From Ectocarpus siliculosus (lineage: Eukaryota; Sar; Phaeophyceae; Ectocarpales; Ectocarpaceae): DNA of 52,554 nt. Position numbers and translations under genes: made by a program. The stretch spans positions 335,851 through 388,404 of the forward strand of contig FN648970.1 in assembly GCA_000310025.1 (NCBI GenBank), given 5' to 3'. Position 1 is the first letter of the stretch, and each line of letters begins with the position of its first letter. Below the pieces are notes generated by a model that made no database searches, had not been told where the DNA came from, and saw nothing but the letters and a program-made list of their open reading frames with translations. Below, piece after piece: positions 21,801 through 38,988 of this stretch.

Positions 21801-24357
21801 GTTCAGCAGGTTTCCTTGAATTGGAATCCTCCAAGACCGCAGCACATCGCGTGTGTGAGAACTTACTGCTGTACAGCAACATATTTTGGAGCGGGTGCGT
21901 CACATATCGCCATTATTTCATGATCTGGGCAATCGATCGAGGGGAGGCCAGAGCACGGCCACATGGATGGTGCGTCTTCGGGGAGAGTTGGCGAACGCTT
22001 CTACAGCTTCCCCAAGACTTATGACCGTCGGGTCATGCAGTAGGGTAGTCATACCCCCTACCGCGATTGGTCCTACATACTGCGCGTGATAGAACCGAGC
22101 TATCGCAGTCATCCGTTGCTCCTCCACCCAACGACGTAATACATCTCGGTAAAGATGGTGCAGGATGATGGGACATTTTTTTATTGCCATGTCACACATG
22201 ATGAACACGCGCCCCCGAACGCTGTTGACCCCAACGGGAAGGATGCCTAGATTATGCTGGACCTGTTCATCAGGTGCCCCCCGCATCGAGCTTGGCGCCG
22301 TCGTGGCCGCAGTCGGTGTTCGTGTTCACCGTCGTCACCCTGATATGACCCAACAAATTGGCGACACGGAGAATTTGCATGGAGTTGATAGATAGGTGGG
22401 CGAGTGGGTCCTTTCTGTGCCACGAGGCCACGGGGTGCTGAGGAGGTTACTGTAGCAGCAGGATGTTTGGCACCACGCATGACGTGTCATACGTGGAACC
22501 AGGACTCCTGCAGACTTGAAGCGGGCTTACGTGTTTGTGAGGTTCCTTCGCAGGCGGGCAAGTTATCGGGAGGTTTCTCGGGGGTGACGGGGGCACTTGG
22601 ATGCAAATATTGTGCAGGGTACACTCTACAACGCACACCCATGTGGTTGGGGAAGGTATGCCACACGGGGCAGGTCGGCGCCGGGGGCTTTGCCATCTGC
22701 GCCGGCACTTGCACGATAGCAGTTGGGGCTTGGTAAGAAGGAAACCGGCAGTAAGAACCTTCGATTTCGGGTCAAGGCTCAGTCTCTGATTTCGGGCCGA
22801 TAAACCAGTCTACTGAATGTCGTTCGTGTACCAAATGAAGTTTCTAAGACTGCTGTAGCTGGGGGATTGGGCCAAGATCAAATTGTGCGTACCAAACCCC
22901 ACACCCCATGTGCGCGTGCATGTTGTCTGGGTGTGCGAGTATTGTCTCCCCACCCACGTCGCTCGCCCGTTACACGGCTGTCTGCTCAATAACTCTGTTC
23001 GCAAAAGGCGAGCATGTAACAGATTCGGACCGAATAGAAAACAGCCCGAGTGCCTTACGGTCGCCCCAATCTGGACCATTTCTTCAACATGAGTTCCTTA
23101 ACGGCGGGTCTATTCTTCTCCCGGTCACGCAACAACACGGCATTCGACCCAGTGTGATGCCTATCGACGAGGTAGGTGCTTATTTTGCTGGACCAAAACA
23201 AACACGGAGATAATTGGGGGAACTGAACGTGTTCCATGATGGCGCTTACAACACTACTGTACTGCAATTACATACCCCACGCCCGTACACCCTAAACTGC
23301 AACGGAAGACTCCACACGACGACATCGAGCCAGTCCAGCCGGTACTTCGCATGCTTGCACAAACTGAGCACCACAAGGGTACATTTTCAAGTTATTCATA
23401 CTCTCTAATATTGATTCACGCTCCGAACGAGAGGAGACATCCTGGCGGACGGCGATACAAGCAGCGTACCCTGCGTACTACCACCCCGCGGCATCAGAAG
23501 GCGTCCCTTCTTCGTACGTTTGGGCACCTGAACGCCCACAAAGCTTTTCTCAGGATACCATTTTTTTTATTTCTATTCTAACGCACGCCAATGTATCTGC
23601 CTGACATCGCGTGCAACATATTTCGTTGTACTTCCACTAATCCCGCAACATTTAGAACATTGTTGCTTGGCAACAACTAGAGAGAACAAGGGCCACCCTG
23701 GCCGCCGTGCTTCGTTCAGAAAATTAACTTCCACGACGTTTAAAGCCTCGCCGACGCAGCAAAATGCAAGCTTCCGCCGCAAGTATCAGCCAAGCACAGT
23801 TGGGGTGCGTTTGTCTCATCAGCATTGCCGTGGGTGATGACACACGTGAGATCCCGCAGCAGCGATTGATTCACCCTCATCGGAGAAACAAGACAAACAA
23901 GGCTTCCAACACAAAGCTAAATACCGAAAGTGATCGGAACAAAATTGACCCTGCGACAAGCGCGCATCGCTTGCCGCCGTCGCAGTTCGTAAGAAAAAGA
24001 GGAACCCTTCCCCTCACCGTGCTGTAGACACATGCCTAAGGTTGCTTTAGAGGGTTGGCAACATTTTGGATCGCTGCTACAGCCGGATTTGTTGACGAAT
24101 AACGGCCTGTCCCGTAGGAATTCGACCGCTGTGGGGGCTCCGCGTGATCGATGTCATTTCGTATTAAAAAAATATCGCATTTTGTGGGGACTTGCAACCC
24201 GGGTGATCTCCCTGTATACATAGGCGATAGAGGGGGGCTGGGACATGCCGAAACGATCAACATACTGTTGAACCATTCTTTGATATCTGCATCTGCAACA
24301 GCTCGGGTCATTGCAGTTTTCGAACAGAGAACATATCCGCTCCCCCCCTCCTGTCAC
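18807..24357. other. Long stretch with no firmly supported gene
   Basis: About 5.5 kb. It holds a small 38-bp-period duplication at about 19264-19340 (TTTGG..TGGCACTG.GACCC), several TACTGCTG-type elements (20835, 21446, 21866), and open frames without motifs, the best being the minus frame 22286-21918 listed separately. A plus frame 22404-22736 is Cys/Gly-rich (GCKYCAGYT, GGFAICAGTCT) and ends near a GTAAGA, but no family could be named. Confidence 0.4.
21918..22286 (-). CDS. Unrecognised open frame, up to 122 residues
   Basis: Minus frame from ATG 22286 to stop 21918. It has a protein-like composition, with mixed hydrophobic and charged residues (VFIMCDMAIKKCPIILHHLY, RRWVEEQRMTAIARFYHAQY, GGMTTLLHDPTVISLGEAVE). 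It could be an exon or a transposon coding remnant. No acceptor/donor is obvious and no family is recognised. Confidence 0.28.
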   Translation of the reverse strand: MRGAPDEQVQHNLGILPVGVNSVRGRVFIMCDMAIKKCPIILHHLYRDVLRRWVEEQRMTAIARFYHAQYVGPIAVGGMTTLLHDPTVISLGEAVEAFANSPRRRTIHVAVLWPPLDRLPRS

Positions 24358-25592
24358 CTGCCAACTAGCCTCACGACCAACTTTTCGCCCCTTCGTCGGA
24401 AGATGTGCACTCCCAGCGGAGTTTTTTCGGGTTGGCCGGATGGAAAGACCACTGCACCATCAGCCGCAGCAGCCAGAGGGGGCCAGGTCCACGATCGAGC
24501 GCGGTACACAGGACCCCGCAGGAGCGTTCGACGGATGGTCGCTTTGTCGGACCTGAAGACGCGCTCATGCTGCCCCCTGTCAAAAGATCGCCGATCACAT
24601 CGCCAGCTGTTTGGCGCTCATCATCGGGTACTCGCTCGTCAGCCCCCGCCGCAAGCAGCACGCCGACACAGTCAACAGTCGCGAATCCCGCGGCGACGTT
24701 AAGCAACGGTCCGCCCTAGACGTAGTAGTTGGCCCAGTATTCGGTCGTCCTGTCCCCTCGCCCCACAGCAACAACTTCAAGAGTCTTGTTCGACCTTCTT
24801 TCGCGGCGGAGACCAAGCTGTCTGGCATCACACGCGCGGCGCCTCCGACAGACTTGAGTCCTGCGTCGAATAGCACATGGACGATTGGTTCACTATTCTT
24901 CACAACCGCCCGCCGAAGCAAATTTCCGCGTCCTTCACGATCAACTGTGGCGCGCGCGCCCAACAACAGCAGGTGGGCCACGGCTTATACTTGGTTGTTC
25001 TCCAAGGCGCTCTGAAGCGGTGTATGTCCCACATGCTCGAGTGCGACAGCATCTTCTTTGAGAGTGAGGATCCTTTCGCTTGAAGCAGCAGGTCGATCAT
25101 GTTCGGGTTGCCTTGGTCCGCTGCATGATGCAGCGCAAGCTGGCCTTGGCGGTCCTCTATCAGAGGGTCCGCAACGGCATCGAGCAACGCCTGCGCCATC
25201 GCAACGCAGGTCGGCGGCGAAGCGTCCGTTACATACGCATTCATGAGGCACGTTTCGCCTTGCGCATTGACTGCATCGTAGACTGCGCCTGCTTTCAGAA
25301 GTGCGAGGAGGGTGTCCGACTTTCCCGATGCCACGGCCCAATGCGTCGCCCGCATTCATAAATATCGATGATCATCATCACCCCACGTTTGGTGCTCCAT
25401 CTCAGCGCTATTCTGAAGTAAGAAATTGACGACTTCGACGCTGCCTGACCCCGAAGCTACCACGAGTGGACGCAATCGGCTGTTGCTGGATCCGCTCGGA
25501 TCCGCTCCTGCTGCAATGGCCGCTTGAGCGGCTGGTAAGTCGCCCTTCTGTGCCCCGCGAAGTAAATGGTTCTCCAACGACGTCAAACTCAT
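24358..25592 (-). pseudogene. Decayed ankyrin-repeat paralogue
   Basis: Starts at ATG 25592 (MSLTSLENHLLRGAQKGD) and is colinear with the intact ankyrin genes at 17.6 and 41 kb. It carries an in-frame TGA at 25358-25356 directly before an otherwise continuing repeat (MRATHWAVASGKSDTLLALL), a frameshift near 25090 after DLLLQAKG, an in-frame TAA at 24987-24985, a second shift near 24730, and a third near 24510 before YRARSWTWP. The C-terminal tail is still readable (TPLGVHIFRRRGEKLVVRLV) and ends at GGCAG|GTGACA, matching the conserved end of the family. Multiple independent lesions make assembly error alone unlikely. Confidence 0.85.
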
Positions 25593-26201
25593 CGTTCTCT
25601 CGCCTGGAACACCATCGCCCGCACAATTCCAACAGGTGGGCAGATTGTTGTTGGTTGCGAGTTGTGGCTCTGTAACTCCAAGCAAATCGGTATCAAGACC
25701 GGTGCGCAACCACAGCAAATAAGCAAGACTACTCGTGTTGCCGGCGACGGGCTGGATTGTCACCAAAATCGTTCCGTTTCTCCTTCGTCAATGGCAGGAA
25801 TAACAAGGGGAGGGAGGGGCTGGAGAGAAAAGTAATAGCCTTGCAGAAAAAGAGCGTACTCTGGTGATAGTGTACTGTAGTAATGTCTTCGAGGGTTAGA
25901 GGGTTCTTGGATGTGTTGCTCTTGATTGTTACTGACGTTGAGAAAAAAGCGAGGGAGCACCCCGATATCATACACCAGACACACACAATAGACCAGCAGG
26001 AACGTATTGCGCAACAAGGAATCCGTTCGTCGTCGCACAGAGCAGCGGACGGGGCTTGTCCCCAGCAGCGCATCACGGAGTCTACGCACCTCAACACGCC
26101 CTCTGTCAAATCAATACGAAACGCCAGTCAAAACTCAAGACACATCATATATGGCAGGTATTCAAGCAGGCTTTGCCTCGCGAAAGTCCTACATAACCAT
26201 C
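25593..26201. other. Spacer between ankyrin pseudogene and MITE copies
   Basis: No gene supported. Confidence 0.5.
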
Positions 26202-26420
26202 TACCGTATACGACACAAGATAACACACCCCCTGGACCGATTTTCAACGCTCGATTTATCAACAGCAGACAGAGTTGCAGCGCCGAAAACGGCGGCGTTG
26301 AAGCCGTCTGGTCGAGAGCTCTCGGAACGTATCGTTTCGTCCATGCATAATCTTCGCCGTGGCATAATCGAGCTTTGAAAATCGGTCCAGGGTGTGTGTT
26401 GTCTTGTGTCGTATACGGTA
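26202..26420. mobile_element. MITE copy A (219 bp, long terminal inverted repeats)
   Basis: The 53-base left arm starting TACCGTATACGACACAAGAT and running to GCTCGA is matched inverted at the right (TCGAGCTTTGAAAATCGGTC to GTATACGGTA) with three differences. The core has GCCGAAAACGGCGGCGTT. No coding capacity. The ends read TA..TA, which may be a TA target duplication. Confidence 0.85.
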
Positions 26421-26509
26421 TACTAAAGGAGGACAACATGGAGCAGCGACATGTTGTTGCCACGCCCAGGTCCGTTGCTGGGGCCACGCGGGTCCAAGGC
26501 TACCGCAGG

Positions 26510-26708
26510 TTGCATAAGATACCACATCCCCTGGGCCGGATTTCAAAGCTCGAATACTTCACGAGGATGAGGACATGCAAAATGGAACCAAAGGTTTTCG
26601 GAAAGCTCTCGACGGTTCCAACGCCGCCACCTTTGGCACCGTCACTGTTCTTTCTGCCGAGTAGTCGAGCTTTGAAAATCGGTCCAGGGGGTGTGGTATC
26701 TTATGCAA
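26510..26708. mobile_element. MITE copy B (about 199 bp), opposite orientation to A
   Basis: The arms TTGCATAAGATACCACATCC and GGTGTGGTATCTTATGCAA share the CCTGGACCGATTTTCAAAGC core of the arm with copy A. The interior in the reverse sense contains GGCGGCGTTGGAACCGTCGA and GAGAGCTTTCCGAAAA. It lies only 89 bases from copy A. Confidence 0.8.
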
Positions 26709-28074
26709 TAATATATTGTAGCTGTGCCGCCCACCAAGTGCTGGGGTTGCGATCCCTCGATCCCTCGCATGTCTACGGTGTACACCAAGCCTCCAACCAG
26801 GAAGGAGTGGATGGGAGAAAACAAACTGGTGACCACATGTTCACGTATCTCCAATACACCTCCTACACCATACACCGTTGCCTGTCGGCTTCGAACTTCG
26901 AACCCAGCGTTGCTTCGTAGGAATGCCGTGCAGCAGTCAGCGTACAGGACAGCAGTTCCAAAGATATGTATCCCGGATTGGTCGTAGTGGTGTGTCTGGC
27001 GTGAAAGTTGAAACTCATTTCACACATCTCTATCCTCTCACCAAGTCTCTCTCTCTCTCTCTCTCTGTGTGCTCTCCCTCCCCCCGTCAGGCTCTGTCGC
27101 TCTGCCACACTCCTGCTTGTTGTGTGTGTGGTCTGAAAAATGCTCAAATACACGGGAGAACACGGAGCGCAACAACACGCCTAAGCACCCCATCCCACCC
27201 ATGGCATGTCCCTTGCGGGTGCCCCCACCGTTCATTTTGTTTTGTGCTGGGCCACTATTTCTACTACTGCCGGTGCGATCTGGGTGCTATCTGCATTGGT
27301 TGCCGTGTAATCGTGTTCCTTGGACCTTGGGCAGAGCTCTACCAATCTATTTTGTGTGCGGCGCCTTCTATAGGATGAGGATATCTTATGCGTACCACGA
27401 CAAATAACGCCACGATTTGGCATAAATTGTGGATTAGTCTCCCTTGAAAGTCTGAAACTGGGAGCATCTGTAAGTCAGTGTCCTCGACCACAAAACGGGG
27501 GGACCCACGCACTACAGTAGGGCGTCCACACTGATGGTGTTGTCCGTACAACTTACAGCCTTTCTGGTCTGGGAAATACGATAGCCTGGGCTTGTTGCTT
27601 CCTAGGAAAAACAATTCGAGACCAAGTTTATCTTCAGTAGGCCATCAGGTAAAACTATCGACACTGCTGTTGTCCAGGGTCAAACCCAAACCTCCAGGCA
27701 GAGGAAAAATATGATTTATATCGCCAAGAACGGATTCCTTCGCATCCGGCCTCCCGGGACACAACCGTCTCTGACCCGAGCGCGATACAGGCACCGCCTG
27801 TGGTGCTTTCTACAGCTACGTGACCTCTGACACCGAGGTTCGTTCACCTCGAGGAATCGCAGAACCCGAAAAAGTTGATGACCGCTGGGTACAACAATAA
27901 AAAGAATGCCGAAGCAGGAATGTACCGCCGAACATACTAGAATACTTCCCTATTTCGAAACTGGAACAAAACCAAACCAAGGCATGCTTCATTGCCATCA
28001 AACAGCAGCAGCAGTAGTATGCATCGGCTCAACCTCTTCCCCCGCCAGCCCGACCCTCGCTGCCTTCTTATTTT
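26709..28074. other. Gap without a supported gene
   Basis: Contains a short (CT)n at about 27044-27066. A minus frame 27614-27339 is open but unrecognised. No gene is claimed. Confidence 0.5.
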
Positions 28075-31000
28075 TTAAACTATCCGCTCGAGCTCCGTCG
28101 CGTAAGACAAACACTCCGCGATGAGTCGCATGGAGGGGATCTCGGCCGACTTCTTGCAGGCCTCGGGGGCCTTGAAGATTATCTTGTCCGCCGTCAGCTC
28201 CCACTCCGGGTACTTGTCGGCCACGAAGGCCTCCAGCTCGGACCGCTGGTCCATGCGAAGCATCTTCTGGGCCTCGGCGATGGAAAGCTCCGAGTACGCC
28301 GCCTTGGTCGCCAACAGAATCATCGAGACGCCGGCGTCAACAGCGTAAACGATAAGAGGGGTTATTGGAAACAGCGCCAACAGCAAGAGGGTTGTTGGAG
28401 CAAACCTACAAGACGCGTTATTGGAGCAGTGATACAATATACTCGAGTACTACATAGTATCGCGGACGATTTTGCTTCAGAGCAAAGAATAGGTGCATGT
28501 CATCGTTGACGACGCACGGCGCAAGCAGCCGAAAGAAAAACGGCAACACAAACGAAGTGTATCTGACCACATTGGAAATCGCTGGACCTGACTAGTTCCG
28601 TTGGGTCGTCCCACGGAGCAGCGGTTTGGGCTTGTCTCCCTAAACATGCTGTGTATGCGTATGCCTCCACACCCTCCCTCTAAAACCAAGACAATTATTC
28701 GACCACCCGATCTCGCAAGACACACCCCACACGATACGTGTCCAAAGTATAGTGACTTCGGCTTTTCGGGGTCCCGACATCAAACGCACCACACATTTAG
28801 AAAGTAATATTAATATTCATATGCAAAAAATAACAGCGATGATCGTGCTGGCACCTCAAGATCTTCCTTGGGGTCAATGCTGCCAAACACTGCCGCTACA
28901 ACCCGAGAAGTTCATAAATCTGGGCCAAAAATGTAAATCTGCGGGTCTATCGCTGTAGACCAGCTGGCTAGCTGCATCCGAGGTCTTCAGACCATGAAAT
29001 TGGCGCTCGCCCCCTTCAGAAAAAGTAGACGAACGTTTGGTGTGGACCAATACCAACTGCAGCATTCGGCATAGCAGCACCAGCATCAGATCCGAGCCCG
29101 CCTTAGCACATATCACCTCTATGTCGTACCTTCTTGTATCTATATTGCATTGCAAAGCCGGGGCTCCAAAAGGCGGAAAGGTCGATGTCCCGCGCTGGGT
29201 CTTCGCTACAAAATTATGTTATGGACTCAGACCAGGACCGATTTACCGCTGTTCACATCACCCGGTTGTGGTCCAGACTGAGGCTGACACATGCAGGAAA
29301 CCCAAGCATCACGCAGGAACGGTTCTCGGAGCACAGCGTTTAGCGCAACGTACGTACCTCGCTGCACTCGGCGATCCCATCCCTAACGGTGCCCAGCAAC
29401 GACTCCAAGAAGTACTTGTAGTACTCGTGTGGGACGTGGTCTCGTGCCGCGAGCACCTGCTTGGATAAAGCGTGTTCCAGAGGGACATGGTGGCAGATGG
29501 CGGCCACCGTACACCAGATGGTCAGGCGGTGACAATTTCGGGTCACGGCGCTATTCCTCCCGAGCGGGAAGAGTCAATACGTGCGAGACCAACATTTCAA
29601 GAGGCACACGTGGCTAAAAATTGAGCAAGAGACACATTTCTCAGCTGTGGTCGCCGTATACTTTGGTCGGAGTCCTTGGGCCCACGAGGGTCAGCTAGAG
29701 GTGAATCCTAACGCGTGTTGGAGAAACTCGAAAAGGTCAGCATGGACGAGGGCCTTCGGGGGCAAAAGAGACGCGTGGCAAACAGGCACACAGCAAAGAA
29801 AATTTGACCACAATGACAACGGGGGAGACTACAGAACGCGACGCCATCCCGGCTTCTGCCCGCTAAAAATCGACTCTTCAAAGAGTGTTCGCAACACCTT
29901 GTAGCGCGGGCTTGAACGCCACAGCTAATTGAGTACAACGTACACCATATGATTGCCGAATCACGGAACATGAGGGCGCGACAGTCACGCCGAATCCATG
30001 CTATTCAAGCGATGTGCTAAAGGAAGAACTTCAAAACAGCCGACAAACACACGGATGATCTGTAGACGCCGATCTGCTGCAACGTGCGGGGCCCCGAGGC
30101 ACACGCCAGCCGAGAATCCAAGCAGAAGCAGCAGCAGCAGCAACAACAGGAACCGGGTGCAACAGCACCAAAAACTACAATATTCACAATCCAACATTTA
30201 CAGACACACTTCGAAGCGCTTACCGCCTGCCTGCTGTATCTCGCACCTGATCGTAGCTGCCAACCATCAAGAACTGCTCGAGTCGCACGGGAAACATCAC
30301 GCACTCGCTCGCCCTTTCCGCGTCTCCCATCAGCTCCAGCTCAGAGTGGAATTCCGCAAGACGGTTCTCTACAAGGAGGAATAGCAAGTTCAGGCCCAGC
30401 ACCGCGCTCTGGTTCGGTGAGGGAGGCAGCTGGGACACGAAGTCCATACACAGCGGTTTCAGCTGGAAGCACATTATTTCGGGGGGGGCGGAACGGGGGG
30501 GGGGGTAGATTAGGCGAGGGTGAGAATGGAATGAGGGTCTCCTGGATCTTCATCTTGGCCACTTTCTGTCCTGAGAACGAAACAAATATAACTGTCAGTC
30601 AATCGCCGCCGTTCCGCAAAAATTGGAAATGTCCCACGCAAGCGGCAGGTATGCAGGGATGGTCGACACATTTCGCGGAGCTGTTCTCTCGTCTCACAAA
30701 TCTCAGAAAGAAACTAGAAGCAAACACAAACCCATCACACACCAGAAACGCCATTGACCGAAGCCTGAAGCTTCATACCTGAGCCATGTGGCGCTGAAAC
30801 GCGTCGCTGTCCCCCTCTCGCGCGCTCAGAAACACCGCCACCTCCATCACGTCCCGAGCTAGCGTCCGCTCTCGAGCCGCGTTTGGGCCCTCGGCGCCCA
30901 TTGGAGGGAGAGAGTCGAAGGTGGTCATCAGGATCTTCAGCTGGGTCAGCAAAGACTGCTCGTTCGTCGTCGTGACGACGTGTAAGAACCGGTGACCGCA

Positions 31001-31962
31001 CAAAACCGCGTGGCAACGTGCGAGGAAGGGTGAGGAGGATGGGGAGGGGTCAAATTCGAGCTCTTTTAAGTGACAATATTTCAAACTTGACTTTTTAATG
31101 CGGTAATTGAAATTGAGCAGTGAGATAATGCCAAGCCGGTTCAAACATATGATTTTCCCGGCGGTGTTGCGAAAAACTGCAACACGCAAGCTACAACAGT
31201 ATAGCGGATCCTCCGCCCAGAAGAGACCGCGGCGACTGCAACCTTTCGTAACCTGTGATAGAGTCTGCTCTTGTCGACCATCAGGGGTAAGAGTGCCCAT
31301 AAACGCAACGTGGGACGCGTGTGAGATGCATGTTGAGCTTGACTCGGGATTTCTGCGCAGCGCAACTGCTCTCACGCCGGTCACCTGGCGGTCTTTTTGG
31401 CCGGCTGCTGTCCAAGCTTACAAGGGTACGGCTGTAACTGAGAATGATGAGCCGTTCTTTTAGGTTGCACTTGTATGTATGCCTATACAGAGTATCAAGC
31501 CTGAAGAGGAGGAGCGGAAGGTGCTACAATTGCGGTCAACTCTGCGGCATGTGTTGTCTACACTTATCTTTCGGACTTCGATGGCGACATGAACAACACG
31601 GGTCGTGTTCGCTGCGATCGCCCTCAAAGAGGAGAGAGGAGAGTGCCACAATGCCTACACATGCATATTCTGCAACACAAGGCTCAACGTGTTTCATATA
31701 CCGGTCGCGAGCCAGACCACCACGCAAAGTATGAAGAGCGACACGCTTCCCCCTTTTTCAATATCGATGCTGCTCTGGTGTTGATCTAAGCCCTAACCTC
31801 GACGACCTTTCAATCTCGCTGATTCCATGAACTGGCTAGAGCTCTACTAAGACTGGTATGTACACACATGGTAGGCTGCACCTTTGCCTTTTGGATGTCC
31901 CCCTTCTCCGCACTGGCCCGGAAGGAAGCGAAGAGCTGCTCGCCCTCAGCTAGTTTCGACAT
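28075..31962 (-). CDS. RPN12: 26S proteasome regulatory subunit RPN12 (PSMD8)
   Basis: A complete five-exon gene: 31962-31882 (ATG, MSKLAEGEQLFASFRASAEK), 30955-30779, 30462-30247, 29456-29358 and 28302-28075 (stop). All junctions are phase 0 at GT/AG borders, giving 266 residues, the usual size. RPN12 is a lid subunit of the 19S particle that helps lid-base joining for ubiquitin-dependent proteolysis. Family landmarks: LLTQLKILMTTFDSLPP; QLKPLCMDF; LGLNLLFLLVENRLAEFHSE; LEQFLMVGSYDQVLAARDHV; YYKYFLESLLGTVRDGIAEC; AYSELSIAEAQKML; and the C-terminal IPSMRLIAECLSYATELERI, close to the family ending ..YA.QLE.IV. It is more plant-like than animal-like by eye. The first-to-second exon acceptor could also be three bases upstream (one extra Gln). 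The gene diverges from NSE1 across a 665-bp gap. Confidence 0.95.
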
Positions 31963-32627
31963 GATGATCGGCGATGAAACCTACCGAAAATATGCGCTCA
32001 AGCCACTGCTGCTGGGGGCCTTGTTGCAATGCGCTCCGTTGCTAGCTGCTGCCGAATCCGCTCGCGAGGCAAATACACCTCCGTCGTTGCTTTCCTATGT
32101 TCTCGCTGCTGTTCCAAAGACACCACCGACTTTCCGGCAACGATCCGCGCTTGCCACCACAGCGACCAAGCCAAAGGAGCCAATTCCCTGCTTCGACTGA
32201 CACGCCGCGGCTTCCTGAATTGCCTATTGTGGATGTCTGCCCTCGGTCCCGATGTCACAAGGTTGTTGTTGGTGCTCTCTGGAGATCGTCGCGCTGCGAG
32301 GGGGTTCGACACCTCGGTGAACACTAGGGGGGGGGCGCACCGCGAAATCAAGGGTGTCGGGGTGAGAGAGGCGTTCTGGAAATGGACAGTGCAAGCTTTT
32401 TTGTTTTTAATTTTTCAAATTTCAACAATTGGGCGCGCCCCCGAAGCCCGGACGCCCTCCACCGCCGACCGCGTCCAACTGCCAAAGGTATCGGTGACGG
32501 CAGATACGAGGGGCAGAGACGCTTGAGGCTCCGTTTTGTTTCTGGTGTGCGGGGCTTGGTCGCCGAGCTGATTACTGGACCAATTTGAAAAAGGAGCAGG
32601 GAGAAGAGGAGACGAGGGACAGCAGAG
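31963..32627. promoter_or_regulatory. Shared divergent region of RPN12 and NSE1
   Basis: 665 bases between the two start codons. GC-mixed, with a GGGGGGG run at 32329 and an AT-rich stretch TTTTTTGTTTTTAATTTTTC near 32397. Promoter function is inferred from the head-to-head layout; I see no TATA box I would defend. Confidence 0.45.
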
Positions 32628-38476
<5,849 letters not shown>

Positions 38477-38482
38477 GTGCGT

Positions 38483-38672
38483 GTGTCGCGTTGGTTCTTG
38501 GGTAATAAAACACACACGGCTTTGGGCTTTGGTAGTAAATAGGATGTTCCTGGATGTGTCGCATTGCTTCGTGGGTAGAAAAAGCACATGGGCGGTGGTA
38601 AGACATTCCTCAAAGTGTCACAGTGCTTATTCGGCAGTAATACACATGGGTTTGGTGAGATATTCCTCAACA
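38483..38672. repeat. Three degenerate tandem copies, 59-73-bp period
   Basis: Copies begin GTGTCGCGTTGGTTC (38483), GTGTCGCATTGCTTC (38556) and GTGTCACAGTGCTTA (38615), each continuing through GGGTA/GGCAGTA, ACAC/CACATGGG and an ATTCCTC-like end. The array starts six bases into the intron that follows NSE1 exon 8. Confidence 0.8.
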
Positions 38673-38988
38673 CCAGCATGGTTGGGAGCATGCAAAATAC
38701 AAAGCATTTAATCTCCTACTAGCCGAGACGGTTTAGCTTTATGATGCCTTACGAGAGCTGTGAAAATTGCTCGTTTTTTGTGAGTTTTTATCGGGGATCT
38801 CCTCTCTCTCTGCCGGAGTTCGGCACAACGGTATCGATTGACCGAGGTGTGTAGTCGTTGTTAGTGCAGCCTTGATGATCGGTTGGATTTCGGATTTGTG
38901 AAGCTTTCTTTCCTGGTCGCGGTTTCATACCCCGCCACGTTACCCTTCTGCCTCCCTGACCGGCAACTTACAGGTCATCCACCACTAA

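Noticed and set aside
22404-22736. Cys/Gly-rich plus frame resembling GCC2/GCC3-type repeats
   Set aside because: Cys spacing does not repeat and no splice structure supports it.
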